From: Hyphomicrobium denitrificans 1NES1
GTDB taxonomy: Bacteria; Pseudomonadota; Alphaproteobacteria; Rhizobiales; Hyphomicrobiaceae
Length of the DNA: 64,000 bases
Direction of reading: 5' to 3'
Assembly: GCF_000230975.2 (NCBI RefSeq)
Contig: NC_021172.1
Location: forward strand, 2,728,001 to 2,792,000
Below are positions 57,237-64,000 of the stretch, in pieces; position 1 is the stretch's first letter; each line of letters opens with the position of its first letter. The notes under the pieces are model-generated. The model was not told the origin of the DNA and ran no database searches. It was given only the letters and a program-made list of their open reading frames with translations. Position numbers and translations under genes: made by a program.

Positions 57237-58160
57237 TCAGTCGGACAATACCGCTTTCGCCTGCGCGATATCGGCCTCCATCTGTGCGACCAGCTCTTCG
57301 ACCGAACGAAACCGCCGATCGCCGCGGATGAAGTCGACGAACTCAATTTCGATCTCGCGTCCGTAAATGTCGCCGTTGAAGTCAAACAGGAAGACCTCGA
57401 GCACCGGCTGGCCGTCGTCGAAGGTCGGGCGCGTGCCGAGGTAGGCCGCCGCATCGTGGGCGACGCCGTCGAGACGCGCCCGCACCGCATAGATGCCATG
57501 GCCGAGGGTCGTGCCTTTGGGCATCGGAAGGTTGGCGGTCGGAAAGCCCATGCTGGTTCCGCGTTTGGCGCCACCGATGATGCGGCCCGAGACGCGCCAC
57601 GGCTCGCCAAGCATGCGCGTCACGCTTTTGACGTCGCCTTGCGCCAGACGCAAACGAACGGCGGTAGATGAAAAGACCTCGCCGTCCTCTGCCATGGGCG
57701 GCATGACCGTGACGCCGAAGCCAAGCTCCTCGCCTGCGCGCACCATCAGCTCCGGATTGCCGCCGCGCTTGTGGCCGAAATAGAAGTCGTAGCCGATGAC
57801 GACGTGGGACGCGCCGAGCCCCGCGACCAGGACGCGCTCGATGAAGGCTTCGGCGGTGAGGGCTGCCAGCTCGGCATCGAACGGCTCGACGAAGACCAGA
57901 TCGAGGCCGAGCTTCTCGAAAATCGCAAGCTTGCGCTTCAGAGTCGTCAGCCGGAACTGCACTTCATTCGGGTGAAAGAACTCGCGCGGATGAGGTTCAA
58001 AGACCATCACTGCCGATGGAACGCGCTTGGCCCGCGCCTCAGTCTTGGCTTCCCGGATCAGCGCGCGATGGCCGCGATGAACGCCGTCGAAGTTGCCGAT
58101 CGCGACGGATGCACCGCGATGCTCCTGCAGCACATGCTTATGGCCATGGATGACGTGCAT
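57237..58160 (-). CDS. ribF: Bifunctional riboflavin kinase/FAD synthetase
   Basis: Makes FMN and FAD from riboflavin. The 307-residue protein has an N-terminal nucleotidyltransferase domain with AIGNFDGVHRGHRALI and VIGYDFYFGHKRGG, and a C-terminal kinase domain with SGRIIGGAKRGTSMGFPTAN and LEVFLFDFNGDIYG. The order ribF-ileS-lspA on one strand is conserved with enterobacteria. A small gene on the other strand separates it from ileS. Confidence 0.95.
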   Translation of the reverse strand: MHVIHGHKHVLQEHRGASVAIGNFDGVHRGHRALIREAKTEARAKRVPSAVMVFEPHPREFFHPNEVQFRLTTLKRKLAIFEKLGLDLVFVEPFDAELAALTAEAFIERVLVAGLGASHVVIGYDFYFGHKRGGNPELMVRAGEELGFGVTVMPPMAEDGEVFSSTAVRLRLAQGDVKSVTRMLGEPWRVSGRIIGGAKRGTSMGFPTANLPMPKGTTLGHGIYAVRARLDGVAHDAAAYLGTRPTFDDGQPVLEVFLFDFNGDIYGREIEIEFVDFIRGDRRFRSVEELVAQMEADIAQAKAVLSD

Positions 58161-58220
58161 GCACCGCGCGTTCCTTCAATCTCAAGGCTGCTTGAAGAAT
58201 TTTCCGCGCCTATCCTGCCC

Positions 58221-58658
58221 TTACTTCGGCCGGGAGGGAACCATCAGAACGGCTTCGCCGGTCAGCACGGGTTTGCCCGCAACCGTACAGACACAATCGA
58301 ACCGCGCCCGCTTCTTATCGGGAATAAGCTCGACGATGCGAACGAGCGACTCGACGCGATCGTCGATCTTGACCGGCCCTTTGAAGAACAGGGATTGCGA
58401 CACGTAGATCGCGCCGGGGCCCGGCAGCTTCATCCCGAAGAGGGCCGAGATATAGCCCGCCGACAGAATGCCGTGAGCGATACGCTCCTTGAATATCGTC
58501 TTGGCCGCGTATTCGGCATCGAGGTGCACCGGGTTGTAGTCCCCCGATAGTGCCGCATAGGCAACAATGTCCGCTTCGCTGACGATGCGCGACATCGAGG
58601 CTTCCTGGCCGACCTCTAAGTCCTCGAAATATTTGGTTCGACCGGCTGTCGCGAGCAT
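58221..58658 (-). CDS. MaoC-type (R)-specific enoyl-CoA hydratase
   Basis: Hot-dog fold hydratase of 145 residues. The catalytic hydratase-2 motif appears as SGDYNPVHLDAEYA and IAHGILSAGYIS. Members act on (R)-3-hydroxyacyl-CoA or related C4-C5 acids, linking fatty acid and polyhydroxyalkanoate metabolism. It lies 60 bases before ribF on the same strand, but no PHA gene is adjacent, so the substrate is open. Confidence 0.85.
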   Translation of the reverse strand: MLATAGRTKYFEDLEVGQEASMSRIVSEADIVAYAALSGDYNPVHLDAEYAAKTIFKERIAHGILSAGYISALFGMKLPGPGAIYVSQSLFFKGPVKIDDRVESLVRIVELIPDKKRARFDCVCTVAGKPVLTGEAVLMVPSRPK

Positions 58659-58799
58659 CCAATTACCCTCGTTGCATTTACCAAGCCCGGGTTACCCCGA
58701 ACTCGCCGGCGTGACACTAACGCCTCATAAACGCTGGCTGCAACCATGCGACGGCCCTTCCGGCTGCGGCGTTCTTGCATGCCGGCGGCCATTCGAGCC

Positions 58800-58829
58800 T
58801 TGCGTCCCGTGGCGCGAAAGCGCTATAAG
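58800..58829 (+). promoter_or_regulatory. Sigma-70-like promoter of trcR
   Basis: A -35-like ttgcgt (58800-58805) and a -10-like tataag (58824-58829) are 18 bases apart. They lie about 75 bases before the trcR ATG. Confidence 0.5.
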
Positions 58830-58901
58830 CGGCCATTCCCTTCATTTTACCTTTGCAGTGGCTTTCGCGGATGCCCGCGGAAGACCGAAAGAGGATTATC
58901 C

Positions 58902-59687
58902 ATGAGCGACCGCCGCCCCCTTATGCCGAAAGCCACCGCCGTTTGGCTGGTGGAAAATACGGCGCTGTCATTCGATCAAATCGCTGAATTCTGCGGCTTG
59001 CATCCTCTCGAAGTCAAAGGCATCGCCGATGGCGAGGTCGCCCAAGGCATCAAGGGCATGGATCCGGTCACGAACGGCCAGTTGACGCGCGAAGAGATTG
59101 CGCGGGCGGAGAAGGATTCGTCCCACAAGCTGCAACTTGCGGAAAGCAAGGTCCAGTTGCCGCCGCTGCCGCAGACGCGCAAAGGCCCCCGTTATACGCC
59201 CGTCTCGCGTCGTCACGACCGGCCAAACGCCGTGCTCTGGCTGCTGCGCAACCATCCGGAACTCAAAGACAGCCAGATCATGCGCCTCGTCGGCACGACC
59301 AAGCCAACCATCGCGCAGATCCGCGACCGCACGCACTGGAACTCGGCGCAACTGACGCCGCAGGACCCGGTGACGCTCGGCCTCTGCTCACAGATCGACC
59401 TCGATGCCGAGGTGAAGAAGGCTGCAAAACGCGCCGAGCGCGAGCGCAAGGACGGCGACAAGGATCACGAAAAGGCCGGCACGCTGCTGCCCGCTTCCGA
59501 GACGACGGCGCCCTCCGCGACCGCCGAAATCCTGGCGCCGAAGGTTGCTGAGGAAGCTCCGGAAGAAACCCCGGAACAGGAGCAGGCGCGCGTCTTTGCA
59601 AAGCTCAAGGGCATGACCTCTCCGAAGGCGGAAGAGGCCGACGAGGACGAAAGCAAGGAGGAGAAGAAGGAGAAGGACGGCGAGTAA
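58902..59687 (+). CDS. trcR: RNA polymerase-tracking cell-cycle regulator TrcR (DUF1013)
   Basis: DUF1013 protein; the family member TrcR is reported to travel with RNA polymerase and affect cell-cycle genes. The 261-residue protein starts MSDRRPLMPKATAVWLVENT. It has the domain stretches LSFDQIAEFCGLHPLEVKGI, then NAVLWLLRNHPELKDSQIMR and THWNSAQLTPQDPVTLGLC. It ends in a long acidic tail (Glu, Asp, Lys). ATG 58902 has gagg seven bases upstream. It converges with sulP, with only 11 bases between the ends. Confidence 0.9.
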   Translation: MSDRRPLMPKATAVWLVENTALSFDQIAEFCGLHPLEVKGIADGEVAQGIKGMDPVTNGQLTREEIARAEKDSSHKLQLAESKVQLPPLPQTRKGPRYTPVSRRHDRPNAVLWLLRNHPELKDSQIMRLVGTTKPTIAQIRDRTHWNSAQLTPQDPVTLGLCSQIDLDAEVKKAAKRAERERKDGDKDHEKAGTLLPASETTAPSATAEILAPKVAEEAPEETPEQEQARVFAKLKGMTSPKAEEADEDESKEEKKEKDGE

Positions 59688-59698
59688 AAGTGCCGGAC

Positions 59699-61417
59699 CT
59701 AACTTCCCACCAGCGCCTCATCATCGCGAGTGGCGGCGAGTGCATCCTCGATCCGCGCCACGTAATGGATCAACGGCTTTCTCAAACCGGCGCGAAGCAA
59801 TGCGCGGCGGATGTTTTTGCTCGTTGACGTAAAGTATACAGTTGTACCTGCCCGGTTGAGCTTCTTGACGAAGCCTTCAAGGGATTTGGCGGCGGTGCTG
59901 TCGACGAGCGGCACCTCGGAGAAATCGAGCACGAATGTCTTCGGCTGTGCCCCAATCCGGTCGAGCACGGCGCCGACAGTCGCCGTCGCGCCGAAGAAGA
60001 AGGCGCCCGAAATCCGATAGACCATGACGCCATCGTTGGTGATGCGGGGTAACTCTGTTTCATCGCCTTCGGCGCTATCCGCCATGTCGTCGGCGACAAG
60101 CGCGCTGCCGGTTTCGACTTCAACGGCTTCGGCCATGCGATGCAGAAAGAGAAATGCGCCGAGCGTGACGCCGACGGCGATGGCGGTCGTCAAATCCACG
60201 AAGACCGTCAGCAGGAACGTCGCAAGCAGCACGGCCGCGTCGCCACGGGACGACCGCATCAGGCTCGCGAATTCGCGCTTCTCGGCCATATTCCACGCGA
60301 CGATGGCGAGGACGCCGCCGAGCCCGGCGAGCGGAATGTAGACGGCGAGCGGCGCCGCAACCAACATGAATAGCAGAACGAACGCGGCGTGCAGCATTCC
60401 CGAAACGGGTCCGTGCGCTCCGGCTCGAATGTTGGTCGCAGTGCGCGCGATCGTGCCTGTCACACACATGCCGCCGAACATGACGGCCGTGAAGTTTCCG
60501 AAGCCTTGGGCGACGAGTTCGCAGTTCGAGCGGTGTTTGCGGCCGGTCATGCCGTCCGCGACGACGGCCGAAAGGAGGCTTTCGATGGCACCGAGGAGCG
60601 CGATCGAGACGGCATCGGGGATTGCGGCCTGGATCTTCGCGAGGCTCACGTCCGGGAAGTGGGGCGCCGGCAGCATGCGCGGCACGCCGCCGAACCGCGA
60701 TCCGATCGTCGCGACATCGAGATGCAAAAGCGCCGTCAGGACGGCCGTCACTCCGACCGCGATGAGCATGCCTGGCCAATTCGGCCTGACGCGCCGAACC
60801 CCGACAATGATGGCGATCGACAGAATCGATATGAAAACCGTGGCTGGACGGATCGAGCCGATGCCGGCGGCAATCGCCTCGACCTTCGGGATCAGGGCTG
60901 CAGGCTCGTGCGCAATGTCGAGACCCAGCATGTCCTTCACCTGACTGGCGAAGATGATCACGGCTATTCCTGCGGTGAACCCCACCGTCACAGGAAATGG
61001 GATGTATTTGATGTATGTTCCGAATCGCAAGTAACCCGCGGCGATCATGATGAGACCGGCCATGGCCGTTGCGAGCACCAGGCCGTCATAGCCTTTGCGT
61101 TCGACGATCGACGCGATCAGGACGATGAAGGCACCGGCGGGGCCGCCGATCTGAAAGCGGCTGCCGCCAAGCACAGAGATCAGGAACCCGCCGACGACGG
61201 CCGTGAACAATCCCTTTTCGGGGGACAGCCCAGAACCGATCGCAATGGCCATCGACAGCGGCAACGCGACGATCGCTACCGTGAGGCCGGCGACTGCGTC
61301 GGCCCGAAACGCGGCCATCCCGTAGCCTTCGCGCAAGACCGTCAAAACCTTTGGCGCGAAGAGCTCCGCCAAGCTTGGCGTAGCGCGCTTCGTTCCAACC
61401 ATCGTGGAGGTGTCCAT
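59699..61417 (-). CDS. SulP-family anion transporter with STAS domain
   Basis: Membrane transporter of 572 residues for sulfate, bicarbonate or a related anion. It has the SulP stretch AGLTVAIVALPLSMAIAIGS, then SRFQIGGPAGAFIVLIASI, many hydrophobic segments, and a C-terminal STAS domain with VLDFSEVPLVDSTAAKSLEG. ATG 61417 follows a gagag site; the start at 61492 would overlap the upstream regulator. An XRE regulator is encoded 71 bases upstream on the same strand, which suggests control of this transporter. Confidence 0.88.
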   Translation of the reverse strand: MDTSTMVGTKRATPSLAELFAPKVLTVLREGYGMAAFRADAVAGLTVAIVALPLSMAIAIGSGLSPEKGLFTAVVGGFLISVLGGSRFQIGGPAGAFIVLIASIVERKGYDGLVLATAMAGLIMIAAGYLRFGTYIKYIPFPVTVGFTAGIAVIIFASQVKDMLGLDIAHEPAALIPKVEAIAAGIGSIRPATVFISILSIAIIVGVRRVRPNWPGMLIAVGVTAVLTALLHLDVATIGSRFGGVPRMLPAPHFPDVSLAKIQAAIPDAVSIALLGAIESLLSAVVADGMTGRKHRSNCELVAQGFGNFTAVMFGGMCVTGTIARTATNIRAGAHGPVSGMLHAAFVLLFMLVAAPLAVYIPLAGLGGVLAIVAWNMAEKREFASLMRSSRGDAAVLLATFLLTVFVDLTTAIAVGVTLGAFLFLHRMAEAVEVETGSALVADDMADSAEGDETELPRITNDGVMVYRISGAFFFGATATVGAVLDRIGAQPKTFVLDFSEVPLVDSTAAKSLEGFVKKLNRAGTTVYFTSTSKNIRRALLRAGLRKPLIHYVARIEDALAATRDDEALVGS

Positions 61418-61488
61418 AGTCGTTCTCTCGAATGCGATGGATCGCTGGAACCGAAGGCCGGTGCATGGTCTGGGGCGTGACCTGGCGA

Positions 61489-61791
61489 TCAATCTGATGT
61501 GCGCAGCAAGCCTCGCTTTTTGCGGACCAGCCCGGGCGAGGGTATCGCCGTCTTCGCGGCTGCGCGCTCCTTCAAGCGGACGCCGCGGCCCTTTCCGATG
61601 CTCGGCGTGCTCTCGCTGATCAGTTCGATGCCTGCAGCGTCGAAAGCGCCGACGACCTTCATCAGCGTATCGACGACGCCACGCACATCGCCTTCACTCG
61701 CTTCCATGCGCTGGATCGTCGGCAATGAGACGCCTGCCCGCTCGGCAAGCGTCTGCTGGTCGATGCCAAGAAGAGCCCTGGCGGCTCGCAT
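61489..61791 (-). CDS. XRE-family helix-turn-helix regulator
   Basis: Small DNA-binding protein of 100 residues. The HTH is seen in LGIDQQTLAERAGVSLPTIQRMEA. The C-terminal half, with GVRLKERAAAKT, is basic. ATG 61791 is the first ATG, but relatives usually have five or six residues before it. Upstream in frame are codons for LITAAQ, beginning with a CTG at 61809 just after an in-frame stop. CTG initiation is therefore possible. It probably forms an operon with and controls sulP. Confidence 0.78.
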   Translation of the reverse strand: MRAARALLGIDQQTLAERAGVSLPTIQRMEASEGDVRGVVDTLMKVVGAFDAAGIELISESTPSIGKGRGVRLKERAAAKTAIPSPGLVRKKRGLLRTSD

Positions 61792-61809
61792 CTGCGCAGC
61801 TGTGATCAG

Positions 61810-62118
61810 TTGAGCTTAGCCCTCATCTAAGCGCCGGATTTAACTTCTGATGTTTTATACATCAACATATACTTTTGACGCATGATGCGGATCGTATCTC
61901 ACGGACCTGAAAATGCGGCAAAGACCGCTTAAAGAAAGCGTCTGCCAGCCCACCGCCGCTTCCAAAGGGCACGAACCCGTGTGCCGGCGATCACGGCGGG
62001 TGAATCCAGGATTGCTGCAGCAAGATGCATTCGTTAGCGTCGCATCGATGTAGAACCTGCACGCGTCCAAACGCGCTGGCAGCACCGGCCGTTGGATCAA
62101 ATTTTCGGGGCAGCAGAC
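61810..62118. other. Intergenic region between the XRE gene and the acyl-CoA synthetase gene
   Basis: About 310 bases between divergent genes. The part from 61851 to 61885 is AT-rich (ttttatacatcaacatatac), with loosely symmetric TATA ends, and could be the XRE-sulP promoter and operator. The rest holds nothing recognisable. Confidence 0.35.
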
Positions 62119-63744
62119 GTGTCGAACCCTTTTGAACAAAACCTTGCGAAAAACTCCGCCAACTATCAGCAGCTGACGCCGCTCTCGTTCCTGGCCCGTA
62201 CGGCCATTGCAGCGCCTAATCACACCGCGATCATTCACGGCAAGGCGCGCATCTCGTACGCCGATTTCTACAAGCGCTGCCGTCAGCTCGCGAGCGCGCT
62301 TTCGATGCGCGGCATCGGTCCGGGCGATACGATTTCAGTTGTGCTCGCGAATACGCCCGCGATGCTCGAAGCGCACTTCGGCGTGGCGATGACGGGTGCC
62401 GTTCTCCATACGATCAACACGCGACTCGATGCGGCCGTCGTCGCGTTCCAACTCGATCATGCGGGCACGAAGCTGCTCATAACCGACCGCGAATTTTCGG
62501 CTACGGTGAAGGCGGCGCTGGCGCTCGCGAAAATCCAGCCCATCGTCATCGACTATGACGATCCGGAATTTCCGCAGACGGGCGAAGCGCTCTCCGCGGA
62601 GGATTACGAAGCCTTCGTTTCGGGCGGCGACCCCAATTTCGACTGGCGCTGGCCGGAAGATGAATGGGAAGCGATCTCGCTCAACTATACGTCGGGCACG
62701 ACGGGCAACCCGAAAGGCGTCGTCTATCACCACCGTGGCGCGGCGCTGATGTGTTATGCGAACACAATCTCGACCGGAATGACGCGGTTTCCCGTGTATC
62801 TCTGGACACTGCCGATGTTCCACTGCAACGGCTGGTGCTTTCCCTGGTCGGTGACGCTGGCGCAGGGCACGCATGTTTGCCTTCGCTGGGTGCGGGCCAA
62901 GGCCATGTATGACGCCATCGTCGACCATAAGGTGACGCATCTTTCGGGCGCGCCGATCGTGATGGCCACGCTGCTCAACGCAGCGCCGGACGAGAAGCGT
63001 CCGATCTCGCACGTCGTTGCCTTCAATCATGCTGCCGCGCCGCCGCCTGCCGCCGTGATCGCGGCGATGACCGACGCCGGCTTCGAGCTGACGCATCTCT
63101 ACGGCCTGACCGAAACCTATGGTCCCGCGACGATCAACGAGTGGGATCCGTCGTGGAATGATCTTTCGGCGCCGGAGCGGAGCGCCAAGCGCATTCGCCA
63201 AGGCATTCGCTACGTCGCGCTCGAAGGGCTGACCGTGATGGATCCCGAGACGATGACGGAAGTTCCGGCCGACGGTGAGACGCTCGGTGAAGTCATGTTC
63301 CGAGGCAACATCGTCATGAAGGGATACCTCAAGAACGAGAAAGCGACCGAGGAGGCCTTTGCCGGGGGTTGGTTCCATTCCGGCGATCTCGGCGTGCTAC
63401 ATCCCGACGGCTACATTCAGCTCAAGGATCGCTCCAAGGACATCATCATTTCGGGCGGCGAGAACATCTCGTCGATCGAGGTCGAGGAGGTCCTTTACAA
63501 GCACCCGAGCGTCGCGTTCTGCGCGGTCGTCGCCAAGCCCGACGAGAAGTGGGGCGAGACGCCGTGTGCCTTCATCGAGCTTCGCGCGGGCGCATCGGCC
63601 ACAGAGGCCGAAATCCTCGAATGGTGCCGGCAGGGGCTGGCGCGCTACAAGGTTCCGCGCCATGTGGTATTTGCCGAAGTCCCGAAAACGTCGACCGGGA
63701 AGATTCAAAAGTTCAAACTTCGGGAAATGGCCAAGGATGCGTGA
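62119..63744 (+). CDS. Acyl-CoA synthetase (AMP-forming)
   Basis: Activates a carboxylic acid to its CoA ester. The 541-residue protein has the AMP loop YTSGTTGNPKGV, then LPMFHCNGWCFPW and YGLTETYGPATI, the hinge GYIQLKDRSKDIIISGGEN, and the catalytic Lys in TSTGKIQKFKLRE. The pattern resembles the DmdB-like and medium-chain group. GTG 62119 (SNPFEQNL after it) has a cgggg site ten bases upstream; TTG 62092 is the other choice. The acid used cannot be told. Confidence 0.88.
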   Translation: MSNPFEQNLAKNSANYQQLTPLSFLARTAIAAPNHTAIIHGKARISYADFYKRCRQLASALSMRGIGPGDTISVVLANTPAMLEAHFGVAMTGAVLHTINTRLDAAVVAFQLDHAGTKLLITDREFSATVKAALALAKIQPIVIDYDDPEFPQTGEALSAEDYEAFVSGGDPNFDWRWPEDEWEAISLNYTSGTTGNPKGVVYHHRGAALMCYANTISTGMTRFPVYLWTLPMFHCNGWCFPWSVTLAQGTHVCLRWVRAKAMYDAIVDHKVTHLSGAPIVMATLLNAAPDEKRPISHVVAFNHAAAPPPAAVIAAMTDAGFELTHLYGLTETYGPATINEWDPSWNDLSAPERSAKRIRQGIRYVALEGLTVMDPETMTEVPADGETLGEVMFRGNIVMKGYLKNEKATEEAFAGGWFHSGDLGVLHPDGYIQLKDRSKDIIISGGENISSIEVEEVLYKHPSVAFCAVVAKPDEKWGETPCAFIELRAGASATEAEILEWCRQGLARYKVPRHVVFAEVPKTSTGKIQKFKLREMAKDA

Positions 63745-63798
63745 CGCGGGCGGCGCCCATTCTAGACGCCGCGCGCTGTGCAGGTACCGGGCGGGTTG

Positions 63799-64000
63799 TT
63801 ACTTCACGAACACCCGCTTCTGACATTCAAGCCAATGCGCGATCACGCTCCGGTCGTGGAACTGGATCGCGCCGCAGTTCTGGCAGACGATCATCAGCAC
63901 GTTGACCGGCGCTGTCGAATTCGGGTCGGCGCGCTGGCAGGTCAGCGTGTGGACGTCGACATCGCATTGCGAGCGAAAGCGCCCGCAAACCGGGCAACCG
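63799..64000 (-). CDS. Partial gene: C-terminal zinc-ribbon protein
   Basis: The last 66 residues of a protein whose start lies beyond the right edge. Two Cys pairs are seen, CPVCGRF near the cut and CQNCGAI in the middle, with further Cys at SQCDV, LTCQR and LECQK. This suggests one or more zinc sites. The end is HWLECQKRVFVK. The frame is open to the edge. I do not recognise the family. Confidence 0.55.
   Translation of the reverse strand, partial: GCPVCGRFRSQCDVDVHTLTCQRADPNSTAPVNVLMIVCQNCGAIQFHDRSVIAHWLECQKRVFVK

Noticed and set aside
1..64000. tRNA or rRNA genes
   Set aside because: Gaps between genes were read for cloverleaf ends, T-loop sequence and rRNA-like stretches; none was convincing by eye. 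A covariance search was not possible.

Overview
The window reads as chromosomal core DNA of a GC-rich alphaproteobacterium of the order Hyphomicrobiales, most likely a Hyphomicrobium-type methylotroph relative. This is an inference from gene content: short HisG with a separate HisZ, the RNA-polymerase-tracking regulator TrcR (DUF1013), DUF2093 and DUF4170 proteins, a TAT-exported beta-helix protein behind a CtrA-type box, an Irr-type iron box before bacterioferritin, an endonuclease-type MutL, and B12-dependent methylmalonyl-CoA mutase with its MeaB chaperone. There is no phage, plasmid, insertion sequence, CRISPR array, rRNA or tRNA that I can recognise. The mobile-looking signal is a family of short GC-rich palindromic repeats that fills several intergenic gaps and has entered one essential coding gene.

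Layout. 0-13 kb: methylmalonyl-CoA mutase, an RhlE helicase, a proline iminopeptidase, small secreted proteins including a Spy-like one, a DUF900 lipoprotein hydrolase, meaB, a pyroglutamyl-peptidase-like protein and a TAT beta-helix protein. 13-20 kb: recQ with a converging PilZ-like gene, then hisS-hisZ-hisG. 20-27 kb: a CelD/BcsL-type acetyltransferase, then the tightly packed run glcD-glcE-glcF-cobT-cobS, which joins glycolate oxidation to the last steps of cobalamin assembly. 27-36 kb: a Cys-rich secreted protein, gshA, rsmE, ubiA, and a lipid A/Kdo block (DUF4170, a phosphatase, a fused acyltransferase-Kdo transferase, lpxK, DUF2093). 36-44 kb: xseA, purD, a patatin, tadA, rluB-rsmD, a hydrolase and a FucP-like sugar transporter. 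44-53 kb: bfd-bfr, pgi-mutL, a catalytic/inactive M16 peptidase pair, a lipoprotein and lspA. 53-64 kb: ileS with an in-frame repeat insertion, a 36-residue basic protein, ribF, a MaoC hydratase, trcR, an XRE-sulP pair, an acyl-CoA synthetase, and the end of a zinc-ribbon gene at the right edge.

Genes that work together: mutase, MeaB, CobT and CobS form a B12 theme. GlcDEF feeds glyoxylate to central metabolism. The fused KdtA, LpxK and neighbours build the Kdo-lipid A core. ribF, ileS and lspA keep an order also known from enterobacteria. bfd and bfr store and release iron.

The most interesting observations are the palindromic element inside ileS, the DUF374-KdtA fusion, the glc-cob translational chain, the composition patch inside hisS, and the CtrA and Irr boxes. 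No wholly new multi-gene system is evident.
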